In this document: positions 1-13,000 of the stretch, one piece after another | Layout: each line of letters opens with the position of its first letter | Numbering within the stretch: the stretch's first letter is position 1 | From: Pseudopithomyces maydicus | Taxonomy: Eukaryota; Ascomycota; Dothideomycetes; Pleosporales; Didymosphaeriaceae | Assembly (NCBI GenBank): GCA_026873275.1 | Contig: JANTUC010000009.1 | Location: 992,001 to 1,056,000 of the forward strand | Length of the DNA stretch: 64,000 nt | Reading direction: 5' to 3' | The notes under the pieces: generated by a model | The model's database searches: none | What the model was told of the DNA's origin: nothing | Seen by the model: only the letters and a program-made list of their open reading frames with translations | Program-made: the position numbers and the translations under genes

Positions 1-3000
1 AAGCTTAATTATATTATTTTATCTATTTAAATACTATATCCTTCTTAATTAGTGTTATTAAGGGTATAATAATCTTAGAGTAATCCTTAATAAATTGTCT
101 ATTAAATCTATAAAATCCTAGGAATTCTTGTATATCTCCTATAGTTTTTAGGATTAGCTATACTTATATAATTTTAATTTTATCTAGGCTTATACTAAAG
201 CCTTTTATATTAATAATATATTTTAGGAATTCTAGTTTTATAATATAGAATTTACATTTTTCCAGTTTAATTTTTAAATAGGCTTTCTATAAAGCTTCTA
301 ATATAATTTTAATATACTCTACGTATTCTTACTTATTTTCTAAGTATATAAGGATGTCGTTTAAGTAGATAATTATAAAGATGTTAAGGTAGTTCCTTAG
401 CGTATTATTAATTAATTCTTAGAATATTGCTGGTGCGTTAGTTAGTCTAAATAGTATAATTATATACTTAAATAGGCTGTATTATAATTTAAATACTGTT
501 TTCTATTTTTTACCTTCTTTTATTTTAATAAGGTAGTATCCATTTTTTAAATTTATAACTATAAATATCTTAGCTCTTAAAAGTCTATCTTATAATTCTA
601 TAATGTTTGGTAATAGGTATCTATTTTTAATTATAATATTATTAAGTACTTAATAATTAATATATAGTTATGATTCTCCGTTTTTCTTAAATATAAATAT
701 AAATAGACTTACTATAGGTAACTTTAATTCTTATATATATCCTTTATTAAGGTTCTTTTTAATAAAGTCCTTTTCTTATTAGAGTTCTTTTCCTAACTTA
801 TTATATAATAATTTAAAGGGTGGCATTTTCCCTTCTTCTAGGTTAATTATATAATTTTAGAGTTAATACTTAGGTAGGTTTGCTTTTTCTTCCTCTTCCT
901 AAAATAAATAACTTTATTCTTTATATTTATTAAGGATATTATAAGTTGTATATTTCTCCTTTTTATACTTTTTAACCTAGTAGTGCCTGCTAGCGTCTAC
1001 TAAAGTTAATTCTAGTTTATTAACTTTTTATTATAAGTTTAAATTATTAATTATGCTCTTATCTACTATTAGTATTATATAATACGCAGGTTTTAATTAT
1101 AGTATATATTTATAGTTTTTTATTAAAAGCTCTCTCTTTTTTTAATATATTTATAGGTTATGCTTTTATAGCCAGGGATACTTAAGATTAAGTTATACTA
1201 ATTTATATTTAAGATATTTAAGGTAATCCTCTTTCAATATTTATAAATTCTAAGTGTTGTCGTAACCTTAAGTTATATATTTAATTATCCTGGTAATTAG
1301 TATCTATTTATAATATAGATAGTTAAAGGGGTTTTTTTAAATTATTTTTTAAGTCCAGCTCTTTAAACGGTCTTTTTTAAAATAAAGTTCCCTTAGGCTC
1401 CTAAATCTAGTAAAGCTTTAATTTATATTTTTTTATTAAGTGTTACTAGTAGCTTAATAAGTAATACTTAGTTAATTACTAATGTATTTAATTCTATTGC
1501 GGCTCTACTGAGTCTGCTTATTAGCCTAAAAAAGACTACTTATCTTTTTTGCCTACTTATTTATATCTAAAGGGTTCACTTACTTCTATTATATTAAGCT
1601 ATTTATTTTTACTAAATCTAAATATAACTTTAGTTCTCGTATACTTCTAGTAATTCTTATATAAGTATATCTGCCAATGTTCTTATATATATATACTATT
1701 AATAATAAGTATTATTATTATATTTTCTCCTTTAAAATATCTTAGAAAGTATTATTAAGTTTACTTATTCTAAAGATATATATTATAGTTATTAATTAGG
1801 TAGTTAAACTATTCCTATCGGCAGCAAAGCTACTTAAAGGGGAATTAATATTTTTTTTAGCCCTATAGTAAATAATATATTAATTATAGTTGTATAGTTT
1901 CTAATTAATATATATATATTTGGGGTTTTAGTAGTCTAGTATATAATTCAATTTATAGGTTTCTTTCTTATTTTTATAGACTTTTTACTTTAACTATTAT
2001 TAGTATCTTTTTTATCCCTATTTAATATTAGCTTTACTAATATACTTAAGTCGCTAATTATTTAGGTGTGGGATTAATTCTTTAGGAAAATTTATATTTT
2101 ATAGTTAGAATTTTTCTTCTAGAGATTCTGTTTGCGTGAGTTTATTAAAATACTCTATAATATTAATTAATTTAATTTAAGGATGTAGTATAGGTGCTTA
2201 TAATTATATAGGTTTAAAGTTATTAATTAGTTTCTCGTACAGATCCTTATAAAGTTATAAATTATCTAAATCTAAGTATTTATTTAGGTCTATATCACTT
2301 ATTCTATTAGTAATAACCCATTTATCTTCGTTATCCTAGTTATTAGTAATAATAATTATATTTAACTATTTAATAATCTTATTCTTAGATCTGCAGTTCC
2401 TAGTAATATAACTTAATTTATTATAGTTAAAATAAGTGCGTTACTCCTTTTAATTAAACAGGGTTTTTTTTAAGGTTTACTAAAGACGCGCTTAAATTTA
2501 TTTAGTCTATTAGTATTTCTTAAAGTTCTATTATATATTCTAGTTTTCTTCTCCTCCTTCTTTATTATTATATTATCCAGTTCTATCGGCTGGTAGCCGT
2601 AAAGGTTGTTTGTAACCTATTATTTAGTAGTAGTTATATAATAATTAGTTCGTCCGCTTAACTTACTATATATAAATTAAAATTTTTTATAATTTTTATA
2701 TTTTTAGTGTAATTTATACTATTCTATATTAATCCTAATAGTTTCGTTATAAAATTCTTATATTATATTAATCGCGGCTCCACTGCGTAGGAGTTCTTTA
2801 TATATAGATTTCTTAAGACCTTACTTATATATTTTATATAAGGAATTATTATTCTATCTAGTTTATATAGCGTAGTATTTAAACTTTGCAGTATACTCGA
2901 CTACTAAGTATATTTATTAAAGGTATTAAATAACTTCTTTAGCGTAAGACTTCTTATTAGCTAAATTAAAGAGTTATTTAATTTATATATAGAAGGTATT

Positions 3001-3800
3001 ATAATTTTTAATAAATTAGTTAATTTAGTTTCCTTCTTAGTTTTCCGCTAAAAGATATACTTTAATATATAATTAAATCTAGTTAACTAGTTTACCTCTT
3101 ATATATATAGCGGTAAAGATAATTTTGTCTTTATCTTCTATATCCTTATAGACATAGTAGAAGTATAAATTAAGTTAGAGTAGCTATATCTTAAGTTTAC
3201 ATTAATTACTATTATATAGGTCTAATTTAACAGCTTTGCTATTAGGATTATTAAATAAAGTAAAGTTATTAAAGTCGCTTATATTAAGGGTGTTTAAGAT
3301 ATTATAACTATAAGAGTAATTAATTCTAGAAGTTAAGGTTAGTTCTTAGGTAGAAGTAATTTATAAAGGGAGAAGGGTTATTAACTGCGTAAGCAGGTTA
3401 ATAGGGTAGTTAGTATTAGTATTATATATAATACTAAATTAATAAGGGGGCCTGAGTAAATCCAAATAATAGATTAATAAATAGGATTAAACACGAGGTA
3501 TTAGAGTTAATACTTTAAGTTCTTATATATTTTATATTAGCTCTGCTCGCTGGCGAGTAATTTCTAAAAACTACTCTTTATTAAATACTCTTTATTAAGC
3601 GCTCTTTATAGAGCGCTTTCTACTAAGTAGTAAAGTGTTAAGTATGGATACGAGGTGCTTATTATAGAGTACTTATATAACTATATAATTATAGCATAGT
3701 TATGCGGCACAGCGCGTAATTATAAAAATTGCTAACCCTATAGTAAGCTGCTAACAGGTATAAGATGCGATAGCTTTGTACTAAAACTCAGATCGTAACA
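1..3800 (-). mobile_element. Ty3/gypsy chromovirus copy A1, RIP-degraded, truncated by window edge
   Basis: Reading the minus strand gives a 5' LTR (3300-3800), a gag region and part of pol. It is collinear with the complete copy A3 (29,940-33,669) and, in reverse orientation, with A2. The gag zinc knuckle is visible near 2370-2440 as a C-x2-C-x4-H-x4-C pattern with only the last Cys left and the others turned to Tyr. The RT catalytic block reads YLND near 340-380. Every frame is full of stops of the TAA/TAG kind expected from Gln and Trp codons after C:G to T:A change. The integrase, chromodomain and 3' LTR lie beyond the left edge. Its right end abuts element B sequence at 3801. Confidence 0.88.
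3300..3800 (-). repeat. LTR of A1 (501 bp)
   Basis: The + strand reads from tattataac (a mutated TGTTATAAC) to gtaaca, so the minus-strand LTR opens TGTTAC. The first 200 bp (R/U5) match the LTRs of A2 and A3. The remainder (about 3500-3800, U3) does not match either of them. It contains hairpin-forming stretches (gctcgctggcgag; gcgctc-tttata-gagcgc). The second LTR is outside the window, so the boundary rests on similarity to A2/A3 and the terminal TG..CA-like ends. Confidence 0.8.
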
Positions 3801-4637
3801 AAAATAAACTTTTAAAATACTAAGTTATAATATTTATATGGGCTAAAGCAGCGTCTACAGTATATAATATTATTAATATTATAATAAATATATAAGTTAT
3901 AGAAGATCTGCTTTAAATAATAAAAATAATAAAAAAGAGAAGTTTTTAGTAAAGAGCGTATTATTAAATAATTAAAATTTATATATAATATAAGCGAAGG
4001 CGTAGTAATAAAGATATATAAAATAATATATTATAAGCTTAAGAATCTATAACTCTATTAATATAGTAATAGTGTAGAGATAGGTATATATTAAAAAAGA
4101 AGATAATTAATATTATAAAAAATAAAAGATCTCTCTTTTTTAGCGTAAGAAAAGTAAGGAAATAAAAAGATCTAAAATAAATAAAATTATTTATATAGGT
4201 GTAATAGCGACACAGTAAGTGCGCTTATAAATAAAAAAATATAATTATATACTTATAGCGCTAGAATTTTAATATATATAATAATAAGAGCTTATAATAA
4301 GAGTATACTAATAATATTTCTAATTATTCTATTTAATATTATAATATAAACCTAATTCTCTATAGCTAAGGCGTCTATATAAAGGAAGAGAATAGTTATA
4401 AGAAGAATATCTTTTTAGTATTTAAGGCCGCTTATACTTTATTTAAGCGCTAGCACCGCGTTAGCGTAGTATAAGGAGGATACCCTCCCAGTGTCTAAGG
4501 CCACTTATACTCTATTTAAGCGCTAGCGCCGCGCTAGCGTAGTATATAAAAAAAGAAACTAGAGGGAATAGGGGCTTAAATAAAAATTAATTTTATTATT
4601 TATAGAAAACCTGCTTACTACTATATCTATTTTAATA
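3801..4637 (+). repeat. Left terminal repeat of element B (5' part missing)
   Basis: This 837-bp stretch aligns with 24866-25630. It contains two tandem units of about 73 bp (starting 4424 and 4497), each with a GC-rich palindromic core of the type agcgctagcgccgcgctagcg. The right copy has one unit, which accounts for the length difference. A tatataaaa box follows near 4543. A1 interrupts its left side, so the true LTR start is unknown. Confidence 0.7.
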
Positions 4638-6597
4638 ATTTTAATTTCTCTTTTTATATTATAAAATAATAACTTAGTAATTTCTAAAATATAACTCCAA
4701 AGCGCTGTTGCTATATTAGACTTATAAAAAGAAGGGGATATATTATTATTTTTAACCTTTTTAATAATAGAGAATAACCTGCATCCTTTAATATAAAAAG
4801 ACTTAAATAAAGAAAAACTAGACCCTACTATAGTAAAACTAGTAATACTTAAGTAATAGCGCGATAAATTAATAGTATTAAAAGAAATATAAAAACTTAA
4901 AGTAGAAATTAAAGGACATAAATAATAAATAGTAATAAAGGGCCTATAAAAAATCTAGAATAAACCTTTAGTAGCTAATATTATTATTAACACTATTATA
5001 ATAAAGAATAAATAAATTACTTAATAGTAATACTTAAGTAATATAACCCTAGCGTACCCTTAGTAGGAACTAAAAATTAAACTTATTTTTATTTTTAAGG
5101 GGTAGAATATTAGAAAGTTTAATAACTTTAAAATAAAATTAAAGATTATATTCCGCTTAAATCCTTAAATATTTATTATTAAGGACTAATATATTATATT
5201 TATTTTATAATTATTAAAGGTTACTCTGCGTTAGCTATAGCTATAAAGAGAAAGTAAAAATACTAGTAAAATACTAGATGAGTAATAGATAATAATATTT
5301 CTACTAAATTAAATTAAGAGTCTTATTAATAGAAAGCTATAAATAATAATATAATACTAAAGGGCAATATAAAGGGAAAGATAATTAGTAAATAAGTTTA
5401 TAACTTATTTAGCTATATTAGAAAATTAGATAAACCCCCTCTATAAATAAAAATATTTTATTATATATCTCTATAGTAAACTGCACCTAAAAATTTAAAT
5501 TATAATTATAAATTATAATAACTTCCCTAGACGCGGAGGGAACTAGTAGAATATATAATTATATTAGAGAATAATTAATAAAGTAGTTAAGCACTAATTA
5601 TACTCTTATAATACCCTAGCGCTAAAACCCCTATTAATTAAGATAATACTTTATTACGCGCACCTTTATTATTTTAAAATTATTTTATAGGTATACTATT
5701 GCTGTCCCGTTACACTACTTAAAGTAATACTTAAAAAGATACCTACTAATATTATAGAAAAATAAAATACTAAGAAAAAGATTATTAAATAAAATATAAT
5801 TACCCCGCCTAAATAGTGCTAATAATAGGAGTAAATATTATAAAAATAAAAAATAGTAAAACCTAGAGACTATACTCAGACTACTAAAGAAATTTTAAAT
5901 AGGTTTTTATATATAAGGGATAATCTAATATAAAATAAATAAATTAATAGTATACTAACTTCGCCTAGATTCTGTAATAAATATAAATATAATTAATAAG
6001 TATTTAGTAATTTAATTAGATCTAGCGATAGTCCTTAAAGGTATAATAATATAGTTACACCTATTTAACTCCTAAACTATAAGGAGTATATAGATATACT
6101 ATATAACTATATCTATTATAAACTCTTAAGGAATAGAGAACTACTTTTATATAGTAGCTTATAAAGTAGTAGATATATTTAATTCTATTTTAGTAGAATT
6201 ATTAGAGCTCTAATAAAGGTATATAATTTTAAACTATATAATAATAATATAGTATTAGGGTATTAATACTACTATATACTAGATTAAGGACACCCCTATA
6301 TTCTTATCTACTATAGGGGATTAACTAGAGGTCTTCGCCTTAATAGTTATAATTAGTAGTTTTAAAAAATTTATAGAAAGAAGTCTCTCTTTATAATTAA
6401 AATAGTTTATAGATTTAGTAAATAATAGCGCTACTATAATAATAGACCTATATTAAAAAGCTAATTATATTATAGAAATAGAGGAAGAAAAGATAGTATC
6501 TTTTAATTTATTATATAACCTATTAATTATAGAATTAGGAGAGCTCTGCGATTATATAATAAAAGTAAAGTATATAGAATAAATTTAAAAGAGTACT

Positions 6598-7174
6598 AGT
6601 CCTATAGAAGCGCCTATTCTATTTATCCTTAAAAAGGATAGAACCCTTAGACTATATATAAATTATAGAGATTTAAATAAGATTATTAAAAAGAATTAGT
6701 TAATTCTACCCCTTATTAATAAGACTTTAAATAAACTATTAGGGTTAAAGAGCTTTATAAAGCTAAATTTAAAAAATACCTATTATTAAATCTAAATCTA
6801 GTATAGTAATAAGTAGAAGACAGCGTTTTATATACGCTATAGATACTTTAAATATACTATTATACTTTTTAGATTAACTAACGCCCCTACTATATTTTAA
6901 GCTTATATTAATAAAGCTTTAGTAAAATATATTAATATTTTTTATATAATATATTTAGATGATATCCTTATCTTTACTAGGGATAATAAAAACTATTAGA
7001 ACTAAGTAATTAAAATTCTATTATAACTATAATAGTACTGCCTATATATTAAGTTAAAAAAATATATTTTTAATACTACTTAAGTTAAATTCCTAGGGTT
7101 TATTATACATTATAACAGCGTATAGATAAACTTAAGTAAAGTTAAAATAATTTAAAAGTAACTAGAAATCTACT
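6598..7174 (+). pseudogene. Reverse transcriptase relic of element B
   Basis: Reading + with stops ignored gives a Ty3/gypsy RT: KKDRTLRLYINYRDLNKI, then a FRLTNAPTIF segment and the catalytic YLDDILIF block near 6952-6980 with both aspartates intact. In-frame TAG/TAA stops sit where Gln or Trp is expected. The relic is cut at 7174 by the 5' LTR of A2. The next conserved RT block resumes just after 21216. Confidence 0.88.
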
Positions 7175-7691
7175 TATTATAATTCGCGCGAAGTGGGGCA
7201 GGAGCTTATTATTATAACCACTTCTACTCTTAGCCGCCGGATCCTAGGTTACTTAGAATATATAACTAATACTAGTCCTAACTATTATATATAACGCACA
7301 GACCAAAGTCCCGTATAAGATTTTAGGACTTATAGAATAAGTAAAAATATAAAAGCTAATAAGGCACAGTTATATGCGAATATAGGATTTTAAGACTTAT
7401 AGGATTTTAGAACTTATAGGATTTTAGGACTTATAGGACAATAGGACTTATAAGACTAGTTATATATATAGAGACTTAAGTATCCTACTAGATACTCGTG
7501 TTTAACCTATTTATTAATCTATTATTTAGATTTACTTAGGCCTCTTTATTAATTTAGTATTATTTATAATACTAATACTGACTACCCTATTAACCTATTT
7601 ATATAGTTAATAATTCTTCTTTTTCTATAAGTTACTCCTGCCTAAAAACTAATTTTAACCTCTAGGACTAGCTATCCTCGTGGTTATAATA
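7175..7691 (+). repeat. 5' LTR of A2 (517 bp)
   Basis: It matches 20699-21215 over its whole length with mostly transition differences. The start reads tattataattcgcgcg (TG mutated to TA) and the end ttataata (CA mutated to TA). U3 holds a short tandem repeat, about 17-18 bp per unit, of the type ggattttaggacttata (about 7380-7450). The last ~215 bp are shared with A1 and A3. Confidence 0.92.
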
Positions 7692-8557
7692 TCTTAAATA
7701 CCCTTAATATAAGCGACTTTAATAACCTTATCTTATTTAATAATTCTAATAGTAAAGCTGCTAAACCGGACTTATATAATAGTAATTAATATAAACTTAA
7801 GATATAATTATTCTAACTTAATCTATACTTTTACTATATTAACAAGAATATAGAAGATAAGGACAAAGTTATCTTTACTACTATATATATAAGAGGTAAA
7901 CTAGCCTACTGGATTTAGCTATATATTAAAGTATACTTTTTAGCGGAAAACTAAGAAGAAGACTAAATTAACTAACTTATTAAAGACTATAGTACCTTCT
8001 ATACTTAAATTAAATAATTTTTTAGTTTAATTAATAAAAAGTCTTACACTAAAGAAGCTATTTAACGCCTTTAATAAATACACTTAGTAGTCGAATACAC
8101 TGTAAAGTTTAAATACTATACTATATAAACCTAATAAAATAATAATTCCCTATATAAAATATATAAGCAAGGTCTTAAAAAATCTATATATAAAGAATTC
8201 CTACGCAGTAGAGCCGCAATTAATATAATATAAAAACTTTATAATAAAATTATTAAGATTAATATAGAATAGCACAAATTATACTAGAAATATAAAAATT
8301 ATAAGAAATTCTAATCTATGTATAGTAAGTTAAGCGGATAAACTAGTTACTATATAACTACTATTAAATAATAAATTATAAACGACCCCTACGGCTACCA
8401 GCTAATAGAACTAGATAATATAATAGTAAAGAAGGAGAAGAAGAAAACTAGAATATATAATAAAGCCTTTAAAAATACTAATAGACTAAACAGACTTAAG
8501 CGCGCCTTTAGTAAATCTTAAAGAGGGACTCTATTTAATTAAAAGGAATAATACACT

Positions 8558-8599
8558 TATTTTAACTATAATAAACTAAGTTATATTACTAAAAACTAT
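8558..8599 (+). pseudogene. Zinc-knuckle relic of A2 gag
   Basis: The + strand reads YFNYNKLSYITKNY, which has the C-x2-C-x4-H-x4-C spacing of a retroviral-type nucleocapsid knuckle. All three Cys and the His read as Tyr. Each Cys-to-Tyr change needs G-to-A and each His-to-Tyr change needs C-to-T, so all four are RIP-type transitions. The same knuckle in A1 keeps its final Cys. Confidence 0.85.
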
Positions 8600-8867
8600 A
8601 GATTTAAGAATAAGGTCATTAGATAGTTAAATATAATTACTATTATTAATAATTAGGATAATAAAGATAAATAGGTTATTATAGATAGTATAAGTAATAT
8701 AGACCTAAATAAATACTTAGACTTAGACGATTTATAGCTTTATAAGGATTTATATAAAAAACCTATTAATAACTTTAAACCTGTATAAGCGTAAGCACCT
8801 ACGCTATATCCTTAAACTAAACTAATTAATATTATAGAATACCTTAATAAACTTACGCAAACAGAAC

Positions 8868-9382
8868 TGTCACGGAGTATACTCTATAGTCCTGTAGACC
8901 GAGGGTGTGCTCATTTAGGGTATAGTAAGTTAGGAGGAGTGGACGGGTAAGTATAAGTTATATAGGTTGAACGTTAATTAATATAATAAGATTATTATTA
9001 CTAAATACTTAATAGTAATCTTCACTGCAGAAGTAAGGGATAATAGAATTAAATTAAGGATTAATAATAAGGACTATCTAAGACGAATAGTTACTATTAT
9101 ATACCTATAAGTATAAACTAGCTCTATAAACTCCATAGCTTTATATTTTATAAAATTATAGAGCTATAGAGTCTAGCTCTATAGGTTTTATTTTATCGGG
9201 TTTATAGAGCCTTAGTTACATAATTCTACATATTTATATTATACTCTACTTTTAAGTTATACTCCTAGTATTCCTTATCTATATTAGAGTTATTTAGTCC
9301 AGTATACTCTACTAAGTTCTATTAATTAACTCTATCTTAATTAGGACCTTTCTATTCTTATTATAGTATAATAACTATAATA
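8868..9382 (-). repeat. 3' LTR of D (515 bp)
   Basis: It pairs with 15577-16099. It is 8 bp shorter because of a small deletion near its left end. It is fully RIP-mutated, including the part that is intact in its partner. Confidence 0.93.
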
Positions 9383-9689
9383 CTACCTCCCTTTCTAAGT
9401 CTTCAGCCTAAAGATTATCTAAAATATAGGGTTTTACTATATTAGTAAGGCAGGCCCTATTATATATAAAATAATTATAGCCCTTTATACCTTTTTATAA
9501 AATATTTAAATAATATGCGTTAGCTAATAAAATAAATTATTATAATTTTATCACGATACCTTGCTCTCGCTATATTAAATATAATCTTTTTTATATTATT
9601 TCTCCTTATAATACCCTGCAAAGGCTAGTTTATAAACTCTGTTTATACTCTAATATTTATAATTTTTATAACGTAAACGGGATATTAGT

Positions 9690-10080
9690 TTTAAATAGTA
9701 TAACTCTATTAATATTCTAAATCCTTAGGCTTACTATTTCTAGTGCAATTTATTAATTACTTATAAGCTAAAATTTAAGCTAAACTTAATACAGCGGAGA
9801 AGAAATAAAAGTGTATTTTTAATAAAGTTACTGCTATTACTAAGAAGCTATTTATTATTTATACTTAGTTATATTAGCTTTATTAGCAGAAACAACTTTT
9901 TAATAAATAGAAGGATAATTAATCTGCTATCTTAAAAGTAGAACTAGATTATAAGGAAGTGGAACTAAGGGCTGTAGGCTAGTAGAATAGCCTTAAGGAG
10001 GATTTTTTAGTAAGCGCTCTAGGTAATGCTTATACCTTTATTAGTATTAGTAGTCCTCTTAAGTTCTAGTTAGGCGTTTT
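9690..10080 (+). pseudogene. Antisense coiled-coil ORF relic inside D
   Basis: Between the 3' LTR and the chromodomain of D, the strand opposite to the element gives one continuous frame when Gln/Trp-derived stops are ignored. It reads AKLNTAEKK, then KCIFNKVTAITKKLF, then a Gln-rich heptad-like stretch, then LKVELDYKEVELRAVG and SLKEDFLVSALGNAYTF. The composition is coiled-coil. It is not a known Ty3/gypsy protein. It resembles the A2 antisense relic in order (basic region, Q-rich coiled coil, LFN). Function unknown. Confidence 0.6.
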
Positions 10081-10099
10081 TAACCTAAGTCTGCTGTTA

Positions 10100-13000
10100 C
10101 TAAATTTCCTTTATAAAATTAGTTTAGCTGGAACTCCTCTAATAATTTAAAATAGTTAAGGTTTTCTTTTAGCTCTTATATATTATTCTATAGGTTTCCT
10201 TTTTTATCTTCTCCTTTTTATACTACTTTATAGTAGTCTTTCTTATTTATAAATCTATAACTTATAATTTTTATTACTTCCTATTCTTCTTATTAATCGC
10301 TATAGGTTTCTATTTTATAAACTACTAATTATATATTTTAGGGTGCTTTCTCTAATAATATTATATAAAATATTAAGTAAATCTTTATGTTACTTAATAG
10401 CCGTAACTTAAAGGTAACTGGAGTAATTTATTTTATAATTTTATATAGTCCAATTTTTAAGTAGTCTAACTTATTCGAAGGTCTTTTACTAGCAATATTT
10501 TTTTATAATAATTAGATTTTCTTCCTCTTCTCTAGTACTAGTAGAGTCTTATATTTCCGATTATAGTATTTCCCTATTTTAGTATATAGGAAAACTATAT
10601 TTTATTATAATTAATTATAATTTTCCTTAATTTCTTTTGCCCATACTTCGCTATCTAAACTTTAGGACTTTATTATTTTAGGAGCTTAGTAAGCCGTTAG
10701 GTTAAACTTATAATTTATAAAGAATAGTATTACTTCTATCGCATTATATTATAAGCTATTATATACTAACTGGGCCATTAGTAATAGGCCTACTTAATTA
10801 TTCTATTAGTAGTTTAAGTAATATCTGAGATACTATTCTATTATTTAATTTATTTATTCAGTTTATCTATCTATCTATAAATAGTATACCGTAGACATGC
10901 TATGCTTAATACCTATTAAGCTTATTATAGTTTATTATAGCTTTAAAGTAAACCTAATATCTCTATTAGTAATAATTTTATCTGGTATCCCGTGTTAGGC
11001 TATCACTATTAATAAGAATTAGAACACTATATATTCCGCCTTATTAGTTTCTTTATATAGTACGAAGTAATTATACTTAGTAGTTTTATTAATAATAACT
11101 ATTATTTTATTATACTCAATCTTATTTTCTAGGTCTTGGGATTTCGGCAGTTATATAATAAAATCTATAGTAACTATACCCTATAGCCGTTCTAAAATCT
11201 CTATTAGCTGTAGTTATCTATAAGACGTATAGTATTCTAGTTTATTTCTGTAATAATTAGCACAGTCCTATAAGACTTTAATAATTATTTATCTTACTTA
11301 TAGGAAGTAGTATTCTTATATAAATCTTTCTAGGGTCTATTTAATGCCTTAGTGGCTGTAGGCCAGCGATTTATAGAATCTTTATATAAATTTTTATTAG
11401 ATTTTTACTAGGATAAAAATTTATCTAAAAATCTTATATATTTCGTCCTTATAGGTGGATTTATTAGGCAGGTAATTAATACCTTTATTACTTACTACTA
11501 TTTCTTTTCGAATCTATTTTATCTATTTATTAGATCCTAATTTTAGGGTTATTGCAAGTTTTGGCGTATTATAAATTATTATATTATTTATATTAAATTA
11601 TAGCAGCGCTCTAGAGACTACAGCCTTCCTTTATAGATCTAGTCTCTAGCTTAATATATTAACTTATAAGTTCTCTATTCCTTAGATATAGATAATCTTA
11701 AAATTAAATATTAATAATTACTAAACCTATCTTATTTATCTTAGACTTAAGGTCTAGTTCTTTATAAATTCTGTAAGGTTCTTATAATTTAAAAATACTA
11801 ATATTTAGAACCTTACGCCTTACAGGTAGGTTTACTAAACCTTAAAGGTATCTATTATTATTAGTAATTTTTAATTATAGATAGGATAGTTAAGCTTCAC
11901 AGATATTATTTTCTAGGAATAGTATTCTATAGGATATTTTATATTATCCTTTAAATCCCGCTGTATAAGGCATGCGCCTACTACGTAGTCTAATATATTA
12001 GTTTTTAGGAATATAGGCTTTGTTAGGTTAAAGGTCTATAGTATAGGGAATTTTAAGAATTCCTTTTTAAGCTTTTATATTACTTCTTAGTATTCTTTTA
12101 TTTATTTAAAAGGGACATCTTTCTTAGTGAGATTTATAAGTGGCTGGGTTATTTCTAACTATTAGGGTATAAACTTTTAATAGTAGTTATAAAATCTTAT
12201 AAAGGATTAAATATCTAATAGTTTCTTTAGCTAACCCTAATCCTAAATCTTTTATACTTTAGTAGGTTTAATGTTGAGTTTCCCTAGTTTAATTATAAAC
12301 CCTAGGTAGGTTATTTTCTTTATATAAAACTTATACTTTTTTAGTTTAAGATAGAGCTTTATCTCTTTAATTCTTTAGAGCACTTCTTATATATACTTTA
12401 AGTAATCTTCCTCCTTATTAGAGTAGATAATGATATTATTTAGGTACACTATAGTGTACTCTCCTAGGCATTCTCTTAGTATAGTATTAATTTATTATTA
12501 GAAAACCGCTGGCGTATTAGATAATCTAAAAGGTATAACTAGGTATTTAAAGAGTTTAAATTTAGTTCTAAATACTATTTTCTATTTCTTACCTTCTTTT
12601 ATCCTAATCTAATAATATACATTTTTTATATCTAGTTTAATAAAGATCTTAGCTGACTTTAGTTTATCTTATAATTTATTAATTTTAGGTAGAGGGTATT
12701 GATCCTTAATAGTTATATTATTTATTTTTTAGAAATCTATATAGAAACAGGGTTCTAAGTTATCCTTTTTATTAGTAAAGATTACTCTATATGCCGCTAA
12801 TAAGTAAAAAGGCTAGATATACTTCCTTTTTAAGTTTATCTTAATATACCTTTTAATAATATCCCCTTCCGCTTCCGTTGTCTTGTAAACCCTATTTTAG
12901 ATTAATTATTTTTCTAGTTTAAGATTAATTTTATAATCCTATTTTACATATTTAGGCAGATACCCTTTTAGTTTATAGAATATCTCTTTATATTTATAAT

